From Bacillus sp. V3B (GTDB lineage: Bacteria > Bacillota > Bacilli > Bacillales > Cytobacillaceae), in contig NZ_JAETXM010000007.1 of NCBI RefSeq assembly GCF_024494465.1, positions 93,790 to 157,789 on the forward strand: a stretch of 64,000 bases of DNA. Direction: 5' to 3'. Shown piece after piece: positions 28,191 to 36,442 of the stretch. The notes beneath the pieces are model-generated. The model saw only the letters and a list, made by a program, of their open reading frames with translations. It did no database searches and was not told the DNA's origin. Position 1 is the first letter of the stretch, and each line of letters opens with the position of its first letter. Made by a program: the position numbers and the translations under genes.

Positions 28191-28862
28191 TTGAATATGG
28201 ATATAACAATCGCTGATATTAAAAAGGAATATACCGAAGGATATAAAGCATTACAAGTAGAGTGGAAAAAGAAAGACAAAGAGCTAGTGTTAGTTGGTAG
28301 GTTAGCTTATTGGGTTTACTGGCTAAGTAAACTTGCAGAAGGATCTAATAATCTAGAAGAAAGGAAACAGCTATTCACACTCAAAAAGAACGGATTAATT
28401 TTACTACTAAAAAGTGATTACGTTAGTGTTAGAAAATATATCCCTAAGTTTCATAAGAAATTGTGCTACTCTCACTATGCACAAATGAAAAAGGCTAATA
28501 TGAATACACACTTATATCTATATAAAAGACACGAATGGTTTGAATCATGCCCTAATTGTCAGAAAGGAAAAGATCACTATTTTAGTCTTTTTTCGATTGC
28601 TGTATTAGACGAAAAAGAGGACAGTCATGGTAGGACTCTTTTATTTCTTATGAATACGCCATATCTAATTGCCAAAGATGATTTACCCGATTTGGATTCT
28701 TTAGAACGGGTGAAAAAATACTATGGTAATGAACGGTGTACAGTGGATATTGATAAGCATGTTTATCAGCTGAATACACAAGCATTTAGTTCAGAAATAG
28801 TTTTTAAATATTTTTCAAAAAACTATGAATCTCTTTCTGAATACTTAAGGGTACAAGTATAA
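28191..28862 (+). CDS. Hypothetical protein downstream of rep
   Basis: 223 residues, soluble, rich in Lys and aromatic residues, with one CPNC motif (WFESCPNCQKGKDHYF) preceded by a His-containing stretch that might hold a zinc ion. AAAGGAGG lies upstream; of the two nearby starts (28191 TTG, 28197 ATG) the ATG is better spaced. It follows the rep gene by about 320 bases and has no counterpart behind the second rep. I do not recognise the family; replication or host interaction is a guess. Confidence 0.6.
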   Translation: MNMDITIADIKKEYTEGYKALQVEWKKKDKELVLVGRLAYWVYWLSKLAEGSNNLEERKQLFTLKKNGLILLLKSDYVSVRKYIPKFHKKLCYSHYAQMKKANMNTHLYLYKRHEWFESCPNCQKGKDHYFSLFSIAVLDEKEDSHGRTLLFLMNTPYLIAKDDLPDLDSLERVKKYYGNERCTVDIDKHVYQLNTQAFSSEIVFKYFSKNYESLSEYLRVQV

Positions 28863-28982
28863 AGGTATATCAATCATGCGTCTCAGACCTTTATATATGG
28901 CCTGTAATCATTTAATTTTTAATTTTAATAGTTAACACTAAGGGTTAGGGTTCTAAAGGTCAAATACGGCATTCTCGGTAAT

Positions 28983-29190
28983 GGGGGAAGGAAACGATTC
29001 GAGGAATGAGGGGCCACATCTAAAACATTAACTATGGACGGGTTTTTGCTTAATGTTTATTTAGAGTTATCAAATGAGTGTACCCTATTGAGAGGGTAAC
29101 GATTTATTGATTTTCAAGGCTTATCAAAATTGATTAAATGGTATTTACCCCCATAGTGGCCCCTGAAATCCGGAATCGTTTCCATACCCC
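28983..29190. repeat. Inverted-repeat element A (GGGG...GGAAACGATTC ends)
   Basis: The left arm 28983-29018 contains GGAAACGATTC and GGGGCCAC; the right arm 29156-29190 contains GTGGCCCC and GAATCGTTTCC. The arms pair imperfectly over about 35 bases and enclose about 140 bases of non-coding DNA. The end sequence resembles element B at 38638-38871. Confidence 0.6.
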
Positions 29191-29545
29191 AAAATCAGTG
29201 GATTTCATTATGAAAATAGAAAAAAAGGAAAAAATTGAACTAAAAAAAAGCATCTGGCAACGTTTATTGGGCTGATCTCTCGCAACAGCTGTTTTATTAA
29301 ATTTGGAAAATATCTTAAGGTTGGTTGGTCATATGGTCAAAAGTCTGTATTAAAATGAGAGTGGGGGAAAGTGACGTCAGCATTCTTTCTCAACAATTTA
29401 TGTGTTGAATTACCTTACAATACTTGTTGTATAACTTTCTCAGTTAACAAGGTTGCCCCGGTTAACCACCTAATTTTAGGTAAGTTAAGGGTTAACCATA
29501 ATAACAACAATAAAAAGTAATACCCCAAGGAAGTGCCCTTTTACT

Positions 29546-30862
29546 TTATCGGTCAAAATCCATTCCCCTATCTTTATTTTTATCTATCTTTGTTGGTTTT
29601 AATTGCTCAGAACCATCCAAAGAAGATTCAGAACGATTGAGCCCAGGATGCTCGACCCTGCTACGATCGTGAACAGTTGAAGCTTTTCCTTTGTCACCAT
29701 TTTCTTTTCTTGCTCTCTGATCGGCTCCAATTTCGTGATGACTTCCAATGCTTTCTCTGTTACGTTCACGTTCTTCTGGTAATGGCTTGATATGAGACTC
29801 TGAACCTTTTGATTTACCTCGTTGTTGTTCTCCAGGACTGCTGCTAACTGCTCTTTGATCTCGTTGTTGTTCTGCTGTGTTTGTTTCCAAAGTTCTTGAG
29901 ACAGCTCTTGTGTTGCTTTCATTTCTTTCATGACTTCGGTCATCATTTGCTCTAACTGGTTTTTGTGAAGGACGTTTCTGTCCCATTGTATATTCTGAAA
30001 ATTTTTCAAGTCTGCTAAGAGTTCTTTCACTTCCTGTAAGTCGATCTGCTCTCTCTCTGTTTCCTGTATCTTTTGTGGTGGATCCTCCAGTATCAGCGTT
30101 GTCATTTCTTCCTGCAGATCGTGCTGTGCCTCTTTCAAATTGTTTTTCCAACTCATTTACCAACGCCTCCTTTGTATAGCCAGAACCCAGTGTTTTCCCT
30201 CTCACAAAACGCTCTCGATCAGGAGCCTTAAACGAAACATTTCTATTTTGAATTTTCATTTCAATTTGGAACTTTTCTTTTAGCTTTTCTCTCATCTCTT
30301 CCAACGTTTTCACGGCCGTTTTTACCACGTCAATGGCCTGACGCACATGCTCTTTATACGGAATTTCCCCACGTTCTAAGAGTTGAACTTCAGCCATCTT
30401 ATAGGTGGCTTTTTCAGTTGGTTCTTTGATGATTGAAAGACCTTCAGCACGACACAGATCATTACTCATTTCTTTGATTTCATACATCTTTTTTCGGTCG
30501 GAATGATACTTTTTCCCGGTTTCCGGATGGACCGAATTAATGACAATATGATTGTGAATATGCTCTTTGTCCGCGTGCGTATAAATCATGACTTGGTGTC
30601 CTATGGCCACTTTTTCAGCTAACTGTCTGCCAATCTCATTCGCCTGTTCCGGTGAAACCTTGTCCTCTGGACTAAACGATTGAATCATATGATGACCTTG
30701 AACACTGGTGTTTTTATTAAAGGCTTTTCTCACTTCATACATTTCTTTTGTGGCTTGTCTTTCATCAAAAACGTTGCAATTGCTTTTTACCTCTGCTCGT
30801 TTATCTGCATATTGCAGCAACGAGCTTATTTTTTTCGTAGAGAGTAGTTTAATAACTGCCAT
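29546..30862 (-). CDS. mobA: MOBP-type relaxase (mobilisation nuclease)
   Basis: 438 residues. Residues 1-200 form the relaxase domain, with an N-terminal Tyr candidate in LLQYADKRAE and the metal-binding three-His motif in THADKEHIHNHIVINSVH. It nicks one strand at oriT and stays covalently bound for transfer. From about residue 235 the protein becomes a hydrophilic, low-complexity tail because a second gene is encoded in another frame there. The gene overlaps mobC by 37 bases, giving a mobC-mobA operon. No coupling protein or type IV secretion genes are in the window, so the plasmid is probably mobilisable rather than self-transmissible. Confidence 0.88.
   Translation of the reverse strand: MAVIKLLSTKKISSLLQYADKRAEVKSNCNVFDERQATKEMYEVRKAFNKNTSVQGHHMIQSFSPEDKVSPEQANEIGRQLAEKVAIGHQVMIYTHADKEHIHNHIVINSVHPETGKKYHSDRKKMYEIKEMSNDLCRAEGLSIIKEPTEKATYKMAEVQLLERGEIPYKEHVRQAIDVVKTAVKTLEEMREKLKEKFQIEMKIQNRNVSFKAPDRERFVRGKTLGSGYTKEALVNELEKQFERGTARSAGRNDNADTGGSTTKDTGNRERADRLTGSERTLSRLEKFSEYTMGQKRPSQKPVRANDDRSHERNESNTRAVSRTLETNTAEQQRDQRAVSSSPGEQQRGKSKGSESHIKPLPEERERNRESIGSHHEIGADQRARKENGDKGKASTVHDRSRVEHPGLNRSESSLDGSEQLKPTKIDKNKDRGMDFDR
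29599..30156 (-). CDS. mobB: MobB-like coiled-coil membrane protein nested in the relaxase gene
   Basis: 185 residues in a different frame wholly within the relaxase gene. AAAGGAGG lies nine bases before its ATG. The product is a long coiled coil (LQEVKELLADLKNFQNIQWD; TQQNNNEIKEQLAAVLENNN) ending in one membrane helix (LFTIVAGSSILGSIVLNLLW). The layout matches MobB of ColE1- and pC221-type mobilisation systems, which is also overprinted on mobA and helps present the relaxosome at the membrane. The sensible composition here versus the disordered relaxase tail supports a real nested gene. Confidence 0.8.
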   Translation of the reverse strand: MSWKNNLKEAQHDLQEEMTTLILEDPPQKIQETEREQIDLQEVKELLADLKNFQNIQWDRNVLHKNQLEQMMTEVMKEMKATQELSQELWKQTQQNNNEIKEQLAAVLENNNEVNQKVQSLISSHYQKNVNVTEKALEVITKLEPIREQEKKMVTKEKLQLFTIVAGSSILGSIVLNLLWMVLSN

Positions 30863-31170
30863 ACCTTGCTTAGCTCCTCTTGAACTTCGTTCAAGCCCAT
30901 CACCTGGACCTGTCCGGCATTCGCCTTCCTTGCCAGTTGATTGACGTTGTTCCCAATCGCAAAGAGGAGACGTCTCAATTCTTTTGCCGTCTCTTCATCA
31001 ATCGCAGATTGCTTCACTCTTTGCTCTGTTCCCAACTCTCGCAAAAATTCCGAAACGCTCAAGCCGTTGGCTTTTGCCTTTTCCGCAATTTGTTTTTGCT
31101 CTTCCTTCGAAACGCGCAAATTTATGTAATTTTCCCTCGGTGTTCGTTCGTTTCCCAAGAAACTCAACAC
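30826..31170 (-). CDS. mobC: MobC-type relaxosome accessory protein
   Basis: 114 residues: an N-terminal ribbon-helix-helix (YINLRVSKEEQKQIAEKAKA, GLSVSEFLRELGTEQ) followed by the MobC signature RRLLFAIGNNVNQLARKANA. It binds oriT and assists nicking. A GGAGGTG ribosome site lies just before the TTG at 31170. First gene of the mobilisation operon, followed by mobA with a 37-base overlap. Confidence 0.9.
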   Translation of the reverse strand: MLSFLGNERTPRENYINLRVSKEEQKQIAEKAKANGLSVSEFLRELGTEQRVKQSAIDEETAKELRRLLFAIGNNVNQLARKANAGQVQVMGLNEVQEELSKVWQLLNYSLRKK

Positions 31171-31224
31171 CTCCCTAATTTTTCATTTTTGTATTATATT
31201 TCCATCCTATCACAAATTCAGTGG

Positions 31225-31330
31225 AATGAGTAAGATTCGCTTTTGTCACTACGTGACATCAGCTATCTTGTTGGTGCGATGCCCCAAACCCCCTTTTCAT
31301 TGGCTCATCGCCAATGTCATTTTCTACGTG
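31225..31330. other. Candidate oriT
   Basis: Non-coding DNA upstream of mobC contains a GC-rich block with CAGCTATCTTGTTGGTGCG (31259-31277), reminiscent of MOBP nic regions (TATCCTG-type core), and a perfect CATTGGC/GCCAATG hairpin at 31298-31316. oriT normally lies just upstream of mobC in such systems. Confidence 0.45.
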
Positions 31331-31434
31331 TTACTTGAAAATGAAAAACCTAAAACCTTCTTAAAAACAAGAAAGCCTTCATGGCTTTCTCGATCAGCTT
31401 CAGCTGATCAGGGTTCATCCCCTTTATGGTGATG

Positions 31435-31456
31435 GTTGCAGCCTAAAGGCTGCAAC
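31435..31456. terminator. Hairpin terminator
   Basis: GTTGCAGCC pairs with GGCTGCAAC around TAAA, followed by ATAAAAAAAG. A second perfect hairpin, GATCAGCT/AGCTGATC, lies at 31392-31409. Confidence 0.7.
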
Positions 31457-31657
31457 ATAAAAAAAGACCGTTGATAATGATCACTCTTACTCAATTAAAG
31501 CATGCCGATTGTTGGAGAATGATTATATGAATTAAGGCTATCTTTTAGGGCTTTATTCCTGAAATATGTAAAAAATTTGTGAATTGTACCTACTAAAACT
31601 AAAAAAGGAGTTTAATAATAATAGATCGTTTTTAAAATTCTTCCAAAGGTGGACATC

Positions 31658-32185
31658 ATGAGACAAAGACAAGTTTACAGAAGCCCTATATCAGCCATAC
31701 TATGGTCTATTGCACTCCCAGGTCTAGGGCAGATCTATAACAGATATTACATACCAGCCTTTCTTTTAATAGGGTTAGAATTTCTAATTAATCTTTATTC
31801 TAATCTGAACCTAGCAATCTTGTATTCATTTAATGGGGATTTTCTACAAGCCCATGAAGTCATTAATTATGAATGGGGTCTATTCTATCCTTCTATTTAT
31901 GGCTTTGCTATTTGGCAAGCTTATAACCATGCAAAGGCCAATAATTATAAAGTGGAAGGTAAGGGCCTTGTTAAAAAAACCTATTTTACAGGCTTCTTTT
32001 TTGGCATGGTAATCGGAATGAATTTGGGACTTTATTGGCATAATCACAAAACCCTTGAACAGGTAAAATATCTATATTTTTTACATTTCCCTGTTTATAA
32101 CGGTTTAATATTGGGATTATTAGGGGCACTTTTAGGGGCTTTAATCGAAAAAACTTACAGGAAAAACTCGAATCGAAAAAAGTAG
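31658..32185 (+). CDS. TM2/DUF5683-like membrane protein
   Basis: 175 residues from an ATG at 31658 with AAAGGTGG upstream. The N-terminal SPISAILWSIALPGLGQIYN is the TM2-type motif in which a helix is followed by a Pro-Gly-x-Gly-Gln-x-Tyr turn. Four more hydrophobic segments follow, ending GLILGLLGALLGALIEKTYR. Such proteins are common near sporulation genes of Bacillus but their role is not defined. It stands alone, ending just before the first dif-like site at 32235. Confidence 0.65.
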   Translation: MRQRQVYRSPISAILWSIALPGLGQIYNRYYIPAFLLIGLEFLINLYSNLNLAILYSFNGDFLQAHEVINYEWGLFYPSIYGFAIWQAYNHAKANNYKVEGKGLVKKTYFTGFFFGMVIGMNLGLYWHNHKTLEQVKYLYFLHFPVYNGLILGLLGALLGALIEKTYRKNSNRKK

Positions 32186-32234
32186 GTAGAGCCAGGCCTA
32201 CTTTTTTCGATTTGACCACATTATATACATTATC

Positions 32235-32262
32235 AATTTAAATAATAGCAATTTTAGGAAAT
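32235..32262 (-). other. dif-like site 1
   Basis: On the minus strand: left arm ATTTCCTAAAA, spacer TTGCTA, right arm TTATTTAAATT. Each arm matches the B. subtilis dif arms as I remember them (ACTTCCTAGAA and TTATGTAAACT) at 9 of 11 positions. A CCTT-containing hairpin and the 75-bp palindromic repeat follow directly. Confidence 0.5.
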
Positions 32263-32320
32263 AGCAAAAACGCCAAACCCTTATGATTCAAGAGATTGGC
32301 GTTCGTTCATTTTTAATCGT

Positions 32321-32395
32321 TTATACAGGTTTTTATACATCGTTGTTACATCAACGTTTTCAGCTTCTGAAGAAACCTCTCAACTGCATAAAAAA
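32321..32395 (+). repeat. 75-bp palindromic dispersed repeat, copy 1
   Basis: Core ATACATCGTTGTTACATCAA, then CGTTTTCAGCTTCTGAAGAA, ending CAACTGCATAAAAAA. Related copies are at 39004, 42006 (inverted), 54625 and 60194 (inverted). Confidence 0.65.
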
Positions 32396-32410
32396 GCTAG
32401 TTTTAACAAA

Positions 32411-32497
32411 CAAAAAGGCCATTTTCTTTAAGCCCTCTTCCTGGTATCGGCCCCACCTACGCCAGATACTATGACAGCCACACATGCCATCCAACCC
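32411..32497 (-). ncRNA. Candidate small RNA, copy 1
   Basis: About 87 nt expected from the promoter at 32504-32532 to a T-run at 32411. The core is almost identical to the copy at 41902-41988, with only a few changes. GC-rich for this plasmid, with pairing GTATC/GATAC. A short frame (ATG at 32505, 25 codons, MGWMACVAV...) overlaps but would begin upstream of the expected transcript start and lacks a ribosome site. Confidence 0.45.
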
Positions 32498-32503
32498 ATT
32501 ATC

Positions 32504-32532
32504 ATTATAATAGAAAACGCTTACATTTTCAA
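32504..32532 (-). promoter_or_regulatory. Sigma-A promoter with cre-like box, copy 1
   Basis: TTGAAA and TATAAT are spaced 17 bases apart on the minus strand, and the spacer contains TGTAAGCGTTTTCT, which fits the CcpA cre consensus. The same arrangement is at 41867-41895. Confidence 0.7.
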
Positions 32533-32999
32533 AGGTTAATGTAAAACAAGTTTCGACATAAAAATGGCACTCCTTATCGAAGGACATTTTTTGTCTTTGA
32601 TTTACAGGTATGATTTTACATAAAAAGTTACATTTTGTTCTCAGAACATAACATTCATTATCAGCGTCATAACTCATCAGAATGCAGGTTTTGCAGGGAT
32701 TCACATAATGAGTACCGTGCACTTTTTGAGATTTATCGACTTGATCCAGCTATTACACAGCTAAACGCCCCAGGGCGATCTTATACCGCCGAAATACGGC
32801 TTATCTTATCCTTCCTTGAATCATTCCGCTGTTCCGAACAACAAAAAAGACGATTCTCCTTTAATCGGTGTCGGAGACTAGATCCACAACTTTTTTTATG
32901 TCAAAAACGAGTGTTAAAGGTTGTCTAAAAGTTGTGAGGTCTGCATTTTGCAGTTCTCAAATTCCATCACAACCTACATGCTAAAAAAGAAGTGCTGAT

Positions 33000-33134
33000 A
33001 TGATTCCAGAACTTCAAAAAGTAATTGAGGTTATTAATCAAATAACCAATGACAAGCATAGTCTAGTTGAGCGGTGTCCAATATGTAAAATCGTGAATTA
33101 TCAAAATTTGAGGGAACGAATAAGTGAAAGTTAA
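33000..33134 (+). CDS. 44-residue hypothetical protein with CPIC motif
   Basis: Short frame from an ATG at 33000 (ELQKVIEVINQITNDKHSLV, then ERCPICKIVNYQNL). A CxxC pair suggests half of a zinc site or a redox motif. The ribosome site is weak (AAGAAG). Not recognised. Confidence 0.35.
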   Translation: MIPELQKVIEVINQITNDKHSLVERCPICKIVNYQNLRERISES

Positions 33135-33438
33135 CTTTTGCTTAGGTGAAAACGGAATTTTAGAAGATGGCTTTATATAGAGAATAGATTTTCAAAGTAT
33201 TTTTGTTTTGATCGGTACTCATTAGGTGAGTATCTTTTTTTATGTCTAAAAAGGACCATTTACTGCCTTGAGAAGGAACCAGTTATGGTGGCTTCTTTTT
33301 GTTATGCAAATATATATTTGTAGACCGAATAAAGCTAGGGTAACGAAAGTATATACTAGCAATGAAATAGCCGTATCTATTGATACCAACTTCCAAAAGG
33401 AAAAGAGGTTTATTTAATTTTACAACTTTTTGCATACA

Positions 33439-33506
33439 GGCTTATACAACGATGGTATTTGCGGATACACACATATACCTATAGCATAAATATATGCTGT
33501 AGGTAT
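33439..33506 (+). promoter_or_regulatory. Shared promoter module upstream of the lectin gene
   Basis: GGCTTATA, ATTTGCGGATACACACATAT and CATAAATATAT recur in the same order upstream of the Cys-rich gene at 36997. Here an additional dyad ATACCTATAGCATA / TATGCTGTAGGTAT (33475-33506) is present. A sporulation sigma factor is plausible, but no perfect consensus is seen. Confidence 0.5.
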
Positions 33507-33528
33507 ATTACTGAAGGGAGTAAAGGCT

Positions 33529-33867
33529 ATGGCGGACAGATTATTATCAGGTCAAACTCTTTATCCAGGAGAAAGTTTGCGTTCAGCCAATGGACGGTAT
33601 CGATTCATCCTTCAAAATGATGGGAATCTTGTGTTATATGAAGGAAATCAAGCACTTTGGGCTAGTAATACCCAAGGTAGGGCAGTTAGTCGTGCCATAA
33701 TGCAAAGCGATGGAAACTTTGTTATTTATGGATACCCAGGCCCAGTTTGGGCTTCTGACACAGCAGGGTGGAATAATGCGTACTTAATTGTCCAAAATGA
33801 TGGAAATGTTGTTATTTATGGTCAGAAGGCTGCATGGGCAACAGGCACGAACCGATACGCATATTGA
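33529..33867 (+). CDS. Bulb-type mannose-binding lectin domain protein
   Basis: 112 residues made of a single B-lectin domain. Three QxDxNxVxY sugar-binding motifs are present: LQNDGNLVLYEGNQALWAS, MQSDGNFVIYGYPGPVWAS and VQNDGNVVIYGQKAAWAT, the complete set of three expected in a beta-prism domain. No signal peptide. AAGGGAG precedes the ATG. Similar domains occur in lectin-like bacteriocins and surface proteins. It shares an upstream promoter module with a Cys-rich gene at 36997 that looks spore-related, so a spore-surface sugar-binding role is possible. Confidence 0.85.
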   Translation: MADRLLSGQTLYPGESLRSANGRYRFILQNDGNLVLYEGNQALWASNTQGRAVSRAIMQSDGNFVIYGYPGPVWASDTAGWNNAYLIVQNDGNVVIYGQKAAWATGTNRYAY

Positions 33868-33972
33868 TTTTAGGAAAGGCACCGTAGCGATTCCCTTAAA
33901 AGAAAAAATACCTAATGCTGCGAACATTAAGTCTTAAATAAGAGAGTTACAAAGATAAGGAGGGAAAGGACT

Positions 33973-34146
33973 TTGTCTTATATGCAATCTTCACCTTATT
34001 ATTATGGATATAATCCATAATAATAAGGGCATTATCCATATCCCTTTTATCCTAGTTATTTACCAGAGGATGATCCTTGTGTCCAAGAATGTAAGAGATT
34101 AAATATACCTCATTTAAACTGTTGCTTTCGCTGCGGATATTGCTAA
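33973..34146 (+). pseudogene. Cys-rich small protein interrupted by three consecutive TAA codons
   Basis: A TTG at 33973 (AAGGAGG nine bases upstream) opens a frame reading SYMQSSPYYYGYNP, then TAA TAA TAA at 34018-34026, then in the same frame GHYPYPFYPSYLPEDDPC and NIPHLNCCFRCGYC to a stop at 34146. The two halves fit the Tyr/Pro-rich start and Cys-rich end of the neighbouring small proteins. Three CAA to TAA changes would explain it. Whether it is dead or read through cannot be decided from sequence. Confidence 0.55.
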
Positions 34147-34421
34147 CAAAAATGCCGGTTTTCTATCTTGGAAACGGTTTTTTTATGGAATTGTGTTTAA
34201 ATTAGCTGTTGGTTTTTTGGTGCCTGAGAAATTATCCCTAATGTATTGTTCATTCATTTTTAGCTAAAATTGATCATTTTTTAAACTAATGTAACAACAT
34301 GTTCGGTAGTCTAAAAAACGATCATTTTATAGGTGTCTAAAAGTTGTAAGTTTTAGACAGTAGCATTTACTGAATTTATGAATTTAATTATCTTCGTACA
34401 CTGAAAAGAGTGCCTTAAGGC

Positions 34422-34449
34422 ACTTAACATAATCACGCTTATCGACAAT
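34422..34449 (-). other. dif-like site 2
   Basis: Minus strand: ATTGTCGATAA, spacer GCGTGA, TTATGTTAAGT. Next to it GTGCCTTAAGGCAC forms a palindrome, and a GGATCTTC/GAAGATCC terminator follows at about 34457-34485. Confidence 0.55.
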
Positions 34450-34553
34450 AACAAAAGGATCTTCCAATCGAAGATCCTTTTGTTATTGAATTGAGCACCC
34501 GTTTGCTTATAGAAACGTACTTTTACAAACGCGTATGAAGAGAAATTTGATAT

Positions 34554-34676
34554 TTAAGCAATATCGTAGGGCAAGATCATCAATTCATCAGAAGGTGTAT
34601 CAACACCACGATCTTCTGTTTCTTTACACAATTCTAGACAAATTGTTTTAATATCATCGAAATCAGCACAGGACAT
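34554..34676 (-). CDS. 40-residue acidic small protein
   Basis: ATG at 34676 with GAGGAGGAAAAT upstream, a very good ribosome site. Sequence MSCADFDDIKTICLELCKET, then DRGVDTPSDELMILPYDIA: acidic, three Cys in the first half. It is the only gene between dif-like sites at 34422 and 34952. Function unknown. Confidence 0.55.
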   Translation of the reverse strand: MSCADFDDIKTICLELCKETEDRGVDTPSDELMILPYDIA

Positions 34677-34746
34677 ATTTTCCTCCTCTTATAATTAATT
34701 TGAATATTCAAATATTATTATCCAACTTTTATTGAATGGTGTAAAT

Positions 34747-34928
34747 GGGGTTCAGCCGAGATACATGTAATTTTGGGTCATATAATGTATTTTATTTCCA
34801 AATATACAAAAGACAGCCTACAATATTGCCAAATACTTTTACAAAAATACTGGAATAGCATAGGAAACAGCATTTGGTAAGTAATGTAACGCTATGGTCT
34901 GTTTTTAAACGTATCTCGGTCGTACCCC
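34747..34928. repeat. Inverted-repeat element C
   Basis: GGGGTTCAGCCGAGATAC (34747-34764) and GTATCTCGGTCGTACCCC (34911-34928) pair at 16 of 18 positions. The left part (34745-34835) is repeated almost exactly at 51335-51415. Confidence 0.6.
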
Positions 34929-34951
34929 TAAATAACTGAAATTTACATTCT

Positions 34952-34979
34952 AGTCAACATAAGCGATGTTATAGGTACT
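34952..34979 (-). other. dif-like site 3
   Basis: Minus strand: AGTACCTATAA, spacer CATCGC, TTATGTTGACT. A GGATCTTC/GAAGATCC terminator hairpin follows. Confidence 0.6.
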
Positions 34980-34982
34980 GAA

Positions 34983-35010
34983 AAAGGATCTTCGACTGGA
35001 AGATCCTTTT
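34983..35010. terminator. GGATCTTC-type hairpin terminator
   Basis: AAAGGATCTTC pairs with GAAGATCCTTTT. The same hairpin with a conserved GAAyTAAAGCAyCCGTTAG tail follows dif-like sites at 34422 and 35750, giving a repeated site-terminator unit. Confidence 0.75.
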
Positions 35011-35098
35011 AGCTGTTTGTTCAATTAAAGCATCCGTTAGTGAAACAAGGACTATTCTTTAATTATGCTTTGTTCTATTTTTAACCCAAATACTTCTT

Positions 35099-35575
35099 CT
35101 AATATTTATTTACCTCTTTTACAATAGTTCGTTCCACTAATAGTTGATAAAAATAAATAACGATTGCTGTTACAACTGACAATATGTAAAAATGTTTAGG
35201 TCGCATTTTCTTGAATTCGAATACTCCTATTTTAGTGAAAAATTTTACGATAGGGAATGCAAGAAGATAATCTAGTACCATATTTAATGTTAAGTACTTT
35301 ATAAATCTACCGTATGTTAATTTAAATACCCAAATAGTTGTTATGAAAAATAAGCCTAAAAGGTAAGAGAAATCTAAACGATAATTTGGAAATAAAGCAT
35401 TTTTTACTTTCCACCACTTACGTCTATCAGCTATTTCGCTTAAAAAACTAAAGGTATAACCAATAAAAGTTGAGACTGGAAGAAAGCGAATAAAAGAATT
35501 TTTCCCTAGCAATGGAGTAGTTAACCAAGGGATAACTAATGTACAAAATGATAAAACTTTTCTTTTACTAATCAT
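35099..35575 (-). CDS. Membrane protein, CBO0543-like
   Basis: 158 residues from an ATG at 35575 with GAGGG upstream. Four hydrophobic helices with conserved aromatic-rich segments (RRKWWKVKNALFPNYRLDFS, MVLDYLLAFPIVKFFTKIGV) resemble the CBO0543 family of small Bacillus/Clostridium membrane proteins. It is the sole gene between the dif-like sites at 34952 and 35750. Two further proteins of this general type lie at 39686 and 55030. Role unknown. Confidence 0.6.
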   Translation of the reverse strand: MISKRKVLSFCTLVIPWLTTPLLGKNSFIRFLPVSTFIGYTFSFLSEIADRRKWWKVKNALFPNYRLDFSYLLGLFFITTIWVFKLTYGRFIKYLTLNMVLDYLLAFPIVKFFTKIGVFEFKKMRPKHFYILSVVTAIVIYFYQLLVERTIVKEVNKY

Positions 35576-35749
35576 AAGAACCCTCACAAGGTATAATTTA
35601 TACATTAGTATCCTTTAAACATACTTTTTTTATTCTTCAAGATGCTTTTTTAAAAAAGTATTCTTAGTAAAATTAGGAATATATTCTTGAACTAAACTGC
35701 ATCGTTGAAGAATATATTGAAGAATCGAATGAATACTGTATACAAATCT

Positions 35750-35777
35750 AGTTTACATAAAGTTCGTTATAGGTATG
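35750..35777 (-). other. dif-like site 4
   Basis: Minus strand: CATACCTATAA, spacer CGAACT, TTATGTAAACT; the right arm equals the B. subtilis dif XerD arm as I recall it. The flank continues AGATTTGTATAC, shared with the sites at 36658, 38917 and 42140. A GGATCTTC hairpin follows. Confidence 0.65.
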
Positions 35778-36094
35778 AAAAAAGGATCTTCGATTGAAGA
35801 TCCTTTCATGCTGTTTATTGAAGTAAAGCACCCGTTAGCACAAGAAAGAACTTCTGTAGAAAACTCCCTTTTTAGTTCACCATTTAATTTTTTGAAAGTT
35901 AATTACCCAATAAAATAACAAAGATAACGAATGTGATAATGGCTAAACCAAAGGATTTTTTTAAATCCTTTTTCACCACAGTCACGGAATTTCTCAACCT
36001 CTTGATCACCCAAAAAATAAAGAGAACCAGAAGAACTACTTTTTAATTCTTAGGTATGTTTTTCATCCACTCCAGTTTCAAGTTTCTTACATAT

Positions 36095-36442
36095 CTATTT
36101 TGTAGCCCAAACCCGTATAGCTACACCATTTTTCTTGCCCGGGTCAATGGAGTAATCGGTAGTTACAGTCCAGTTGTTCTCAAAGGCTTCTCTTAATAAA
36201 GAGAGCATTCCCTCGCGAGCTGGGCGATTTTTATCGTTGCGAAGTTGGAAGCCAAAAGCCATTCTAGGATGAGTATCAAGCCAAAAAACAACTTCAACAT
36301 CAATAAAATCCTGGGACGGTCCATAGCCAGTACCTACATCATGTACCCTTAATAGAGTAACTTTTCCTTTTGCTTGACGAAGTTCTCGCCTCTGATTTTC
36401 CATTGTATATGGATTATAATAAAGATCTTGATAATTATACAA
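36095..36442 (-). CDS. Hypothetical protein, 115 residues
   Basis: TTG start at 36442 with GGAGG eight bases upstream. A Tyr/Asn-rich N terminus (MYNYQDLYYNPYTMENQRRE) is followed by a soluble alpha/beta-like part (VTLLRVHDVGTGYGPSQDFI, VEVVFWLDTHPRMAFGFQLR) ending VAIRVWATK. The N terminus resembles the YYNPY-type starts of the nearby Cys-rich proteins. Only gene between dif-like sites 4 and 5. Family not recognised. Confidence 0.55.
   Translation of the reverse strand: MYNYQDLYYNPYTMENQRRELRQAKGKVTLLRVHDVGTGYGPSQDFIDVEVVFWLDTHPRMAFGFQLRNDKNRPAREGMLSLLREAFENNWTVTTDYSIDPGKKNGVAIRVWATK

Noticed and set aside
32360..32722. 120-residue minus-strand frame
   Set aside because: It crosses the small-RNA copy, its promoter and the palindromic repeat; no ribosome site and no sensible domain.
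32635..32928. 97-residue plus-strand frame
   Set aside because: Low-quality composition, overlaps other candidates, no ribosome site.
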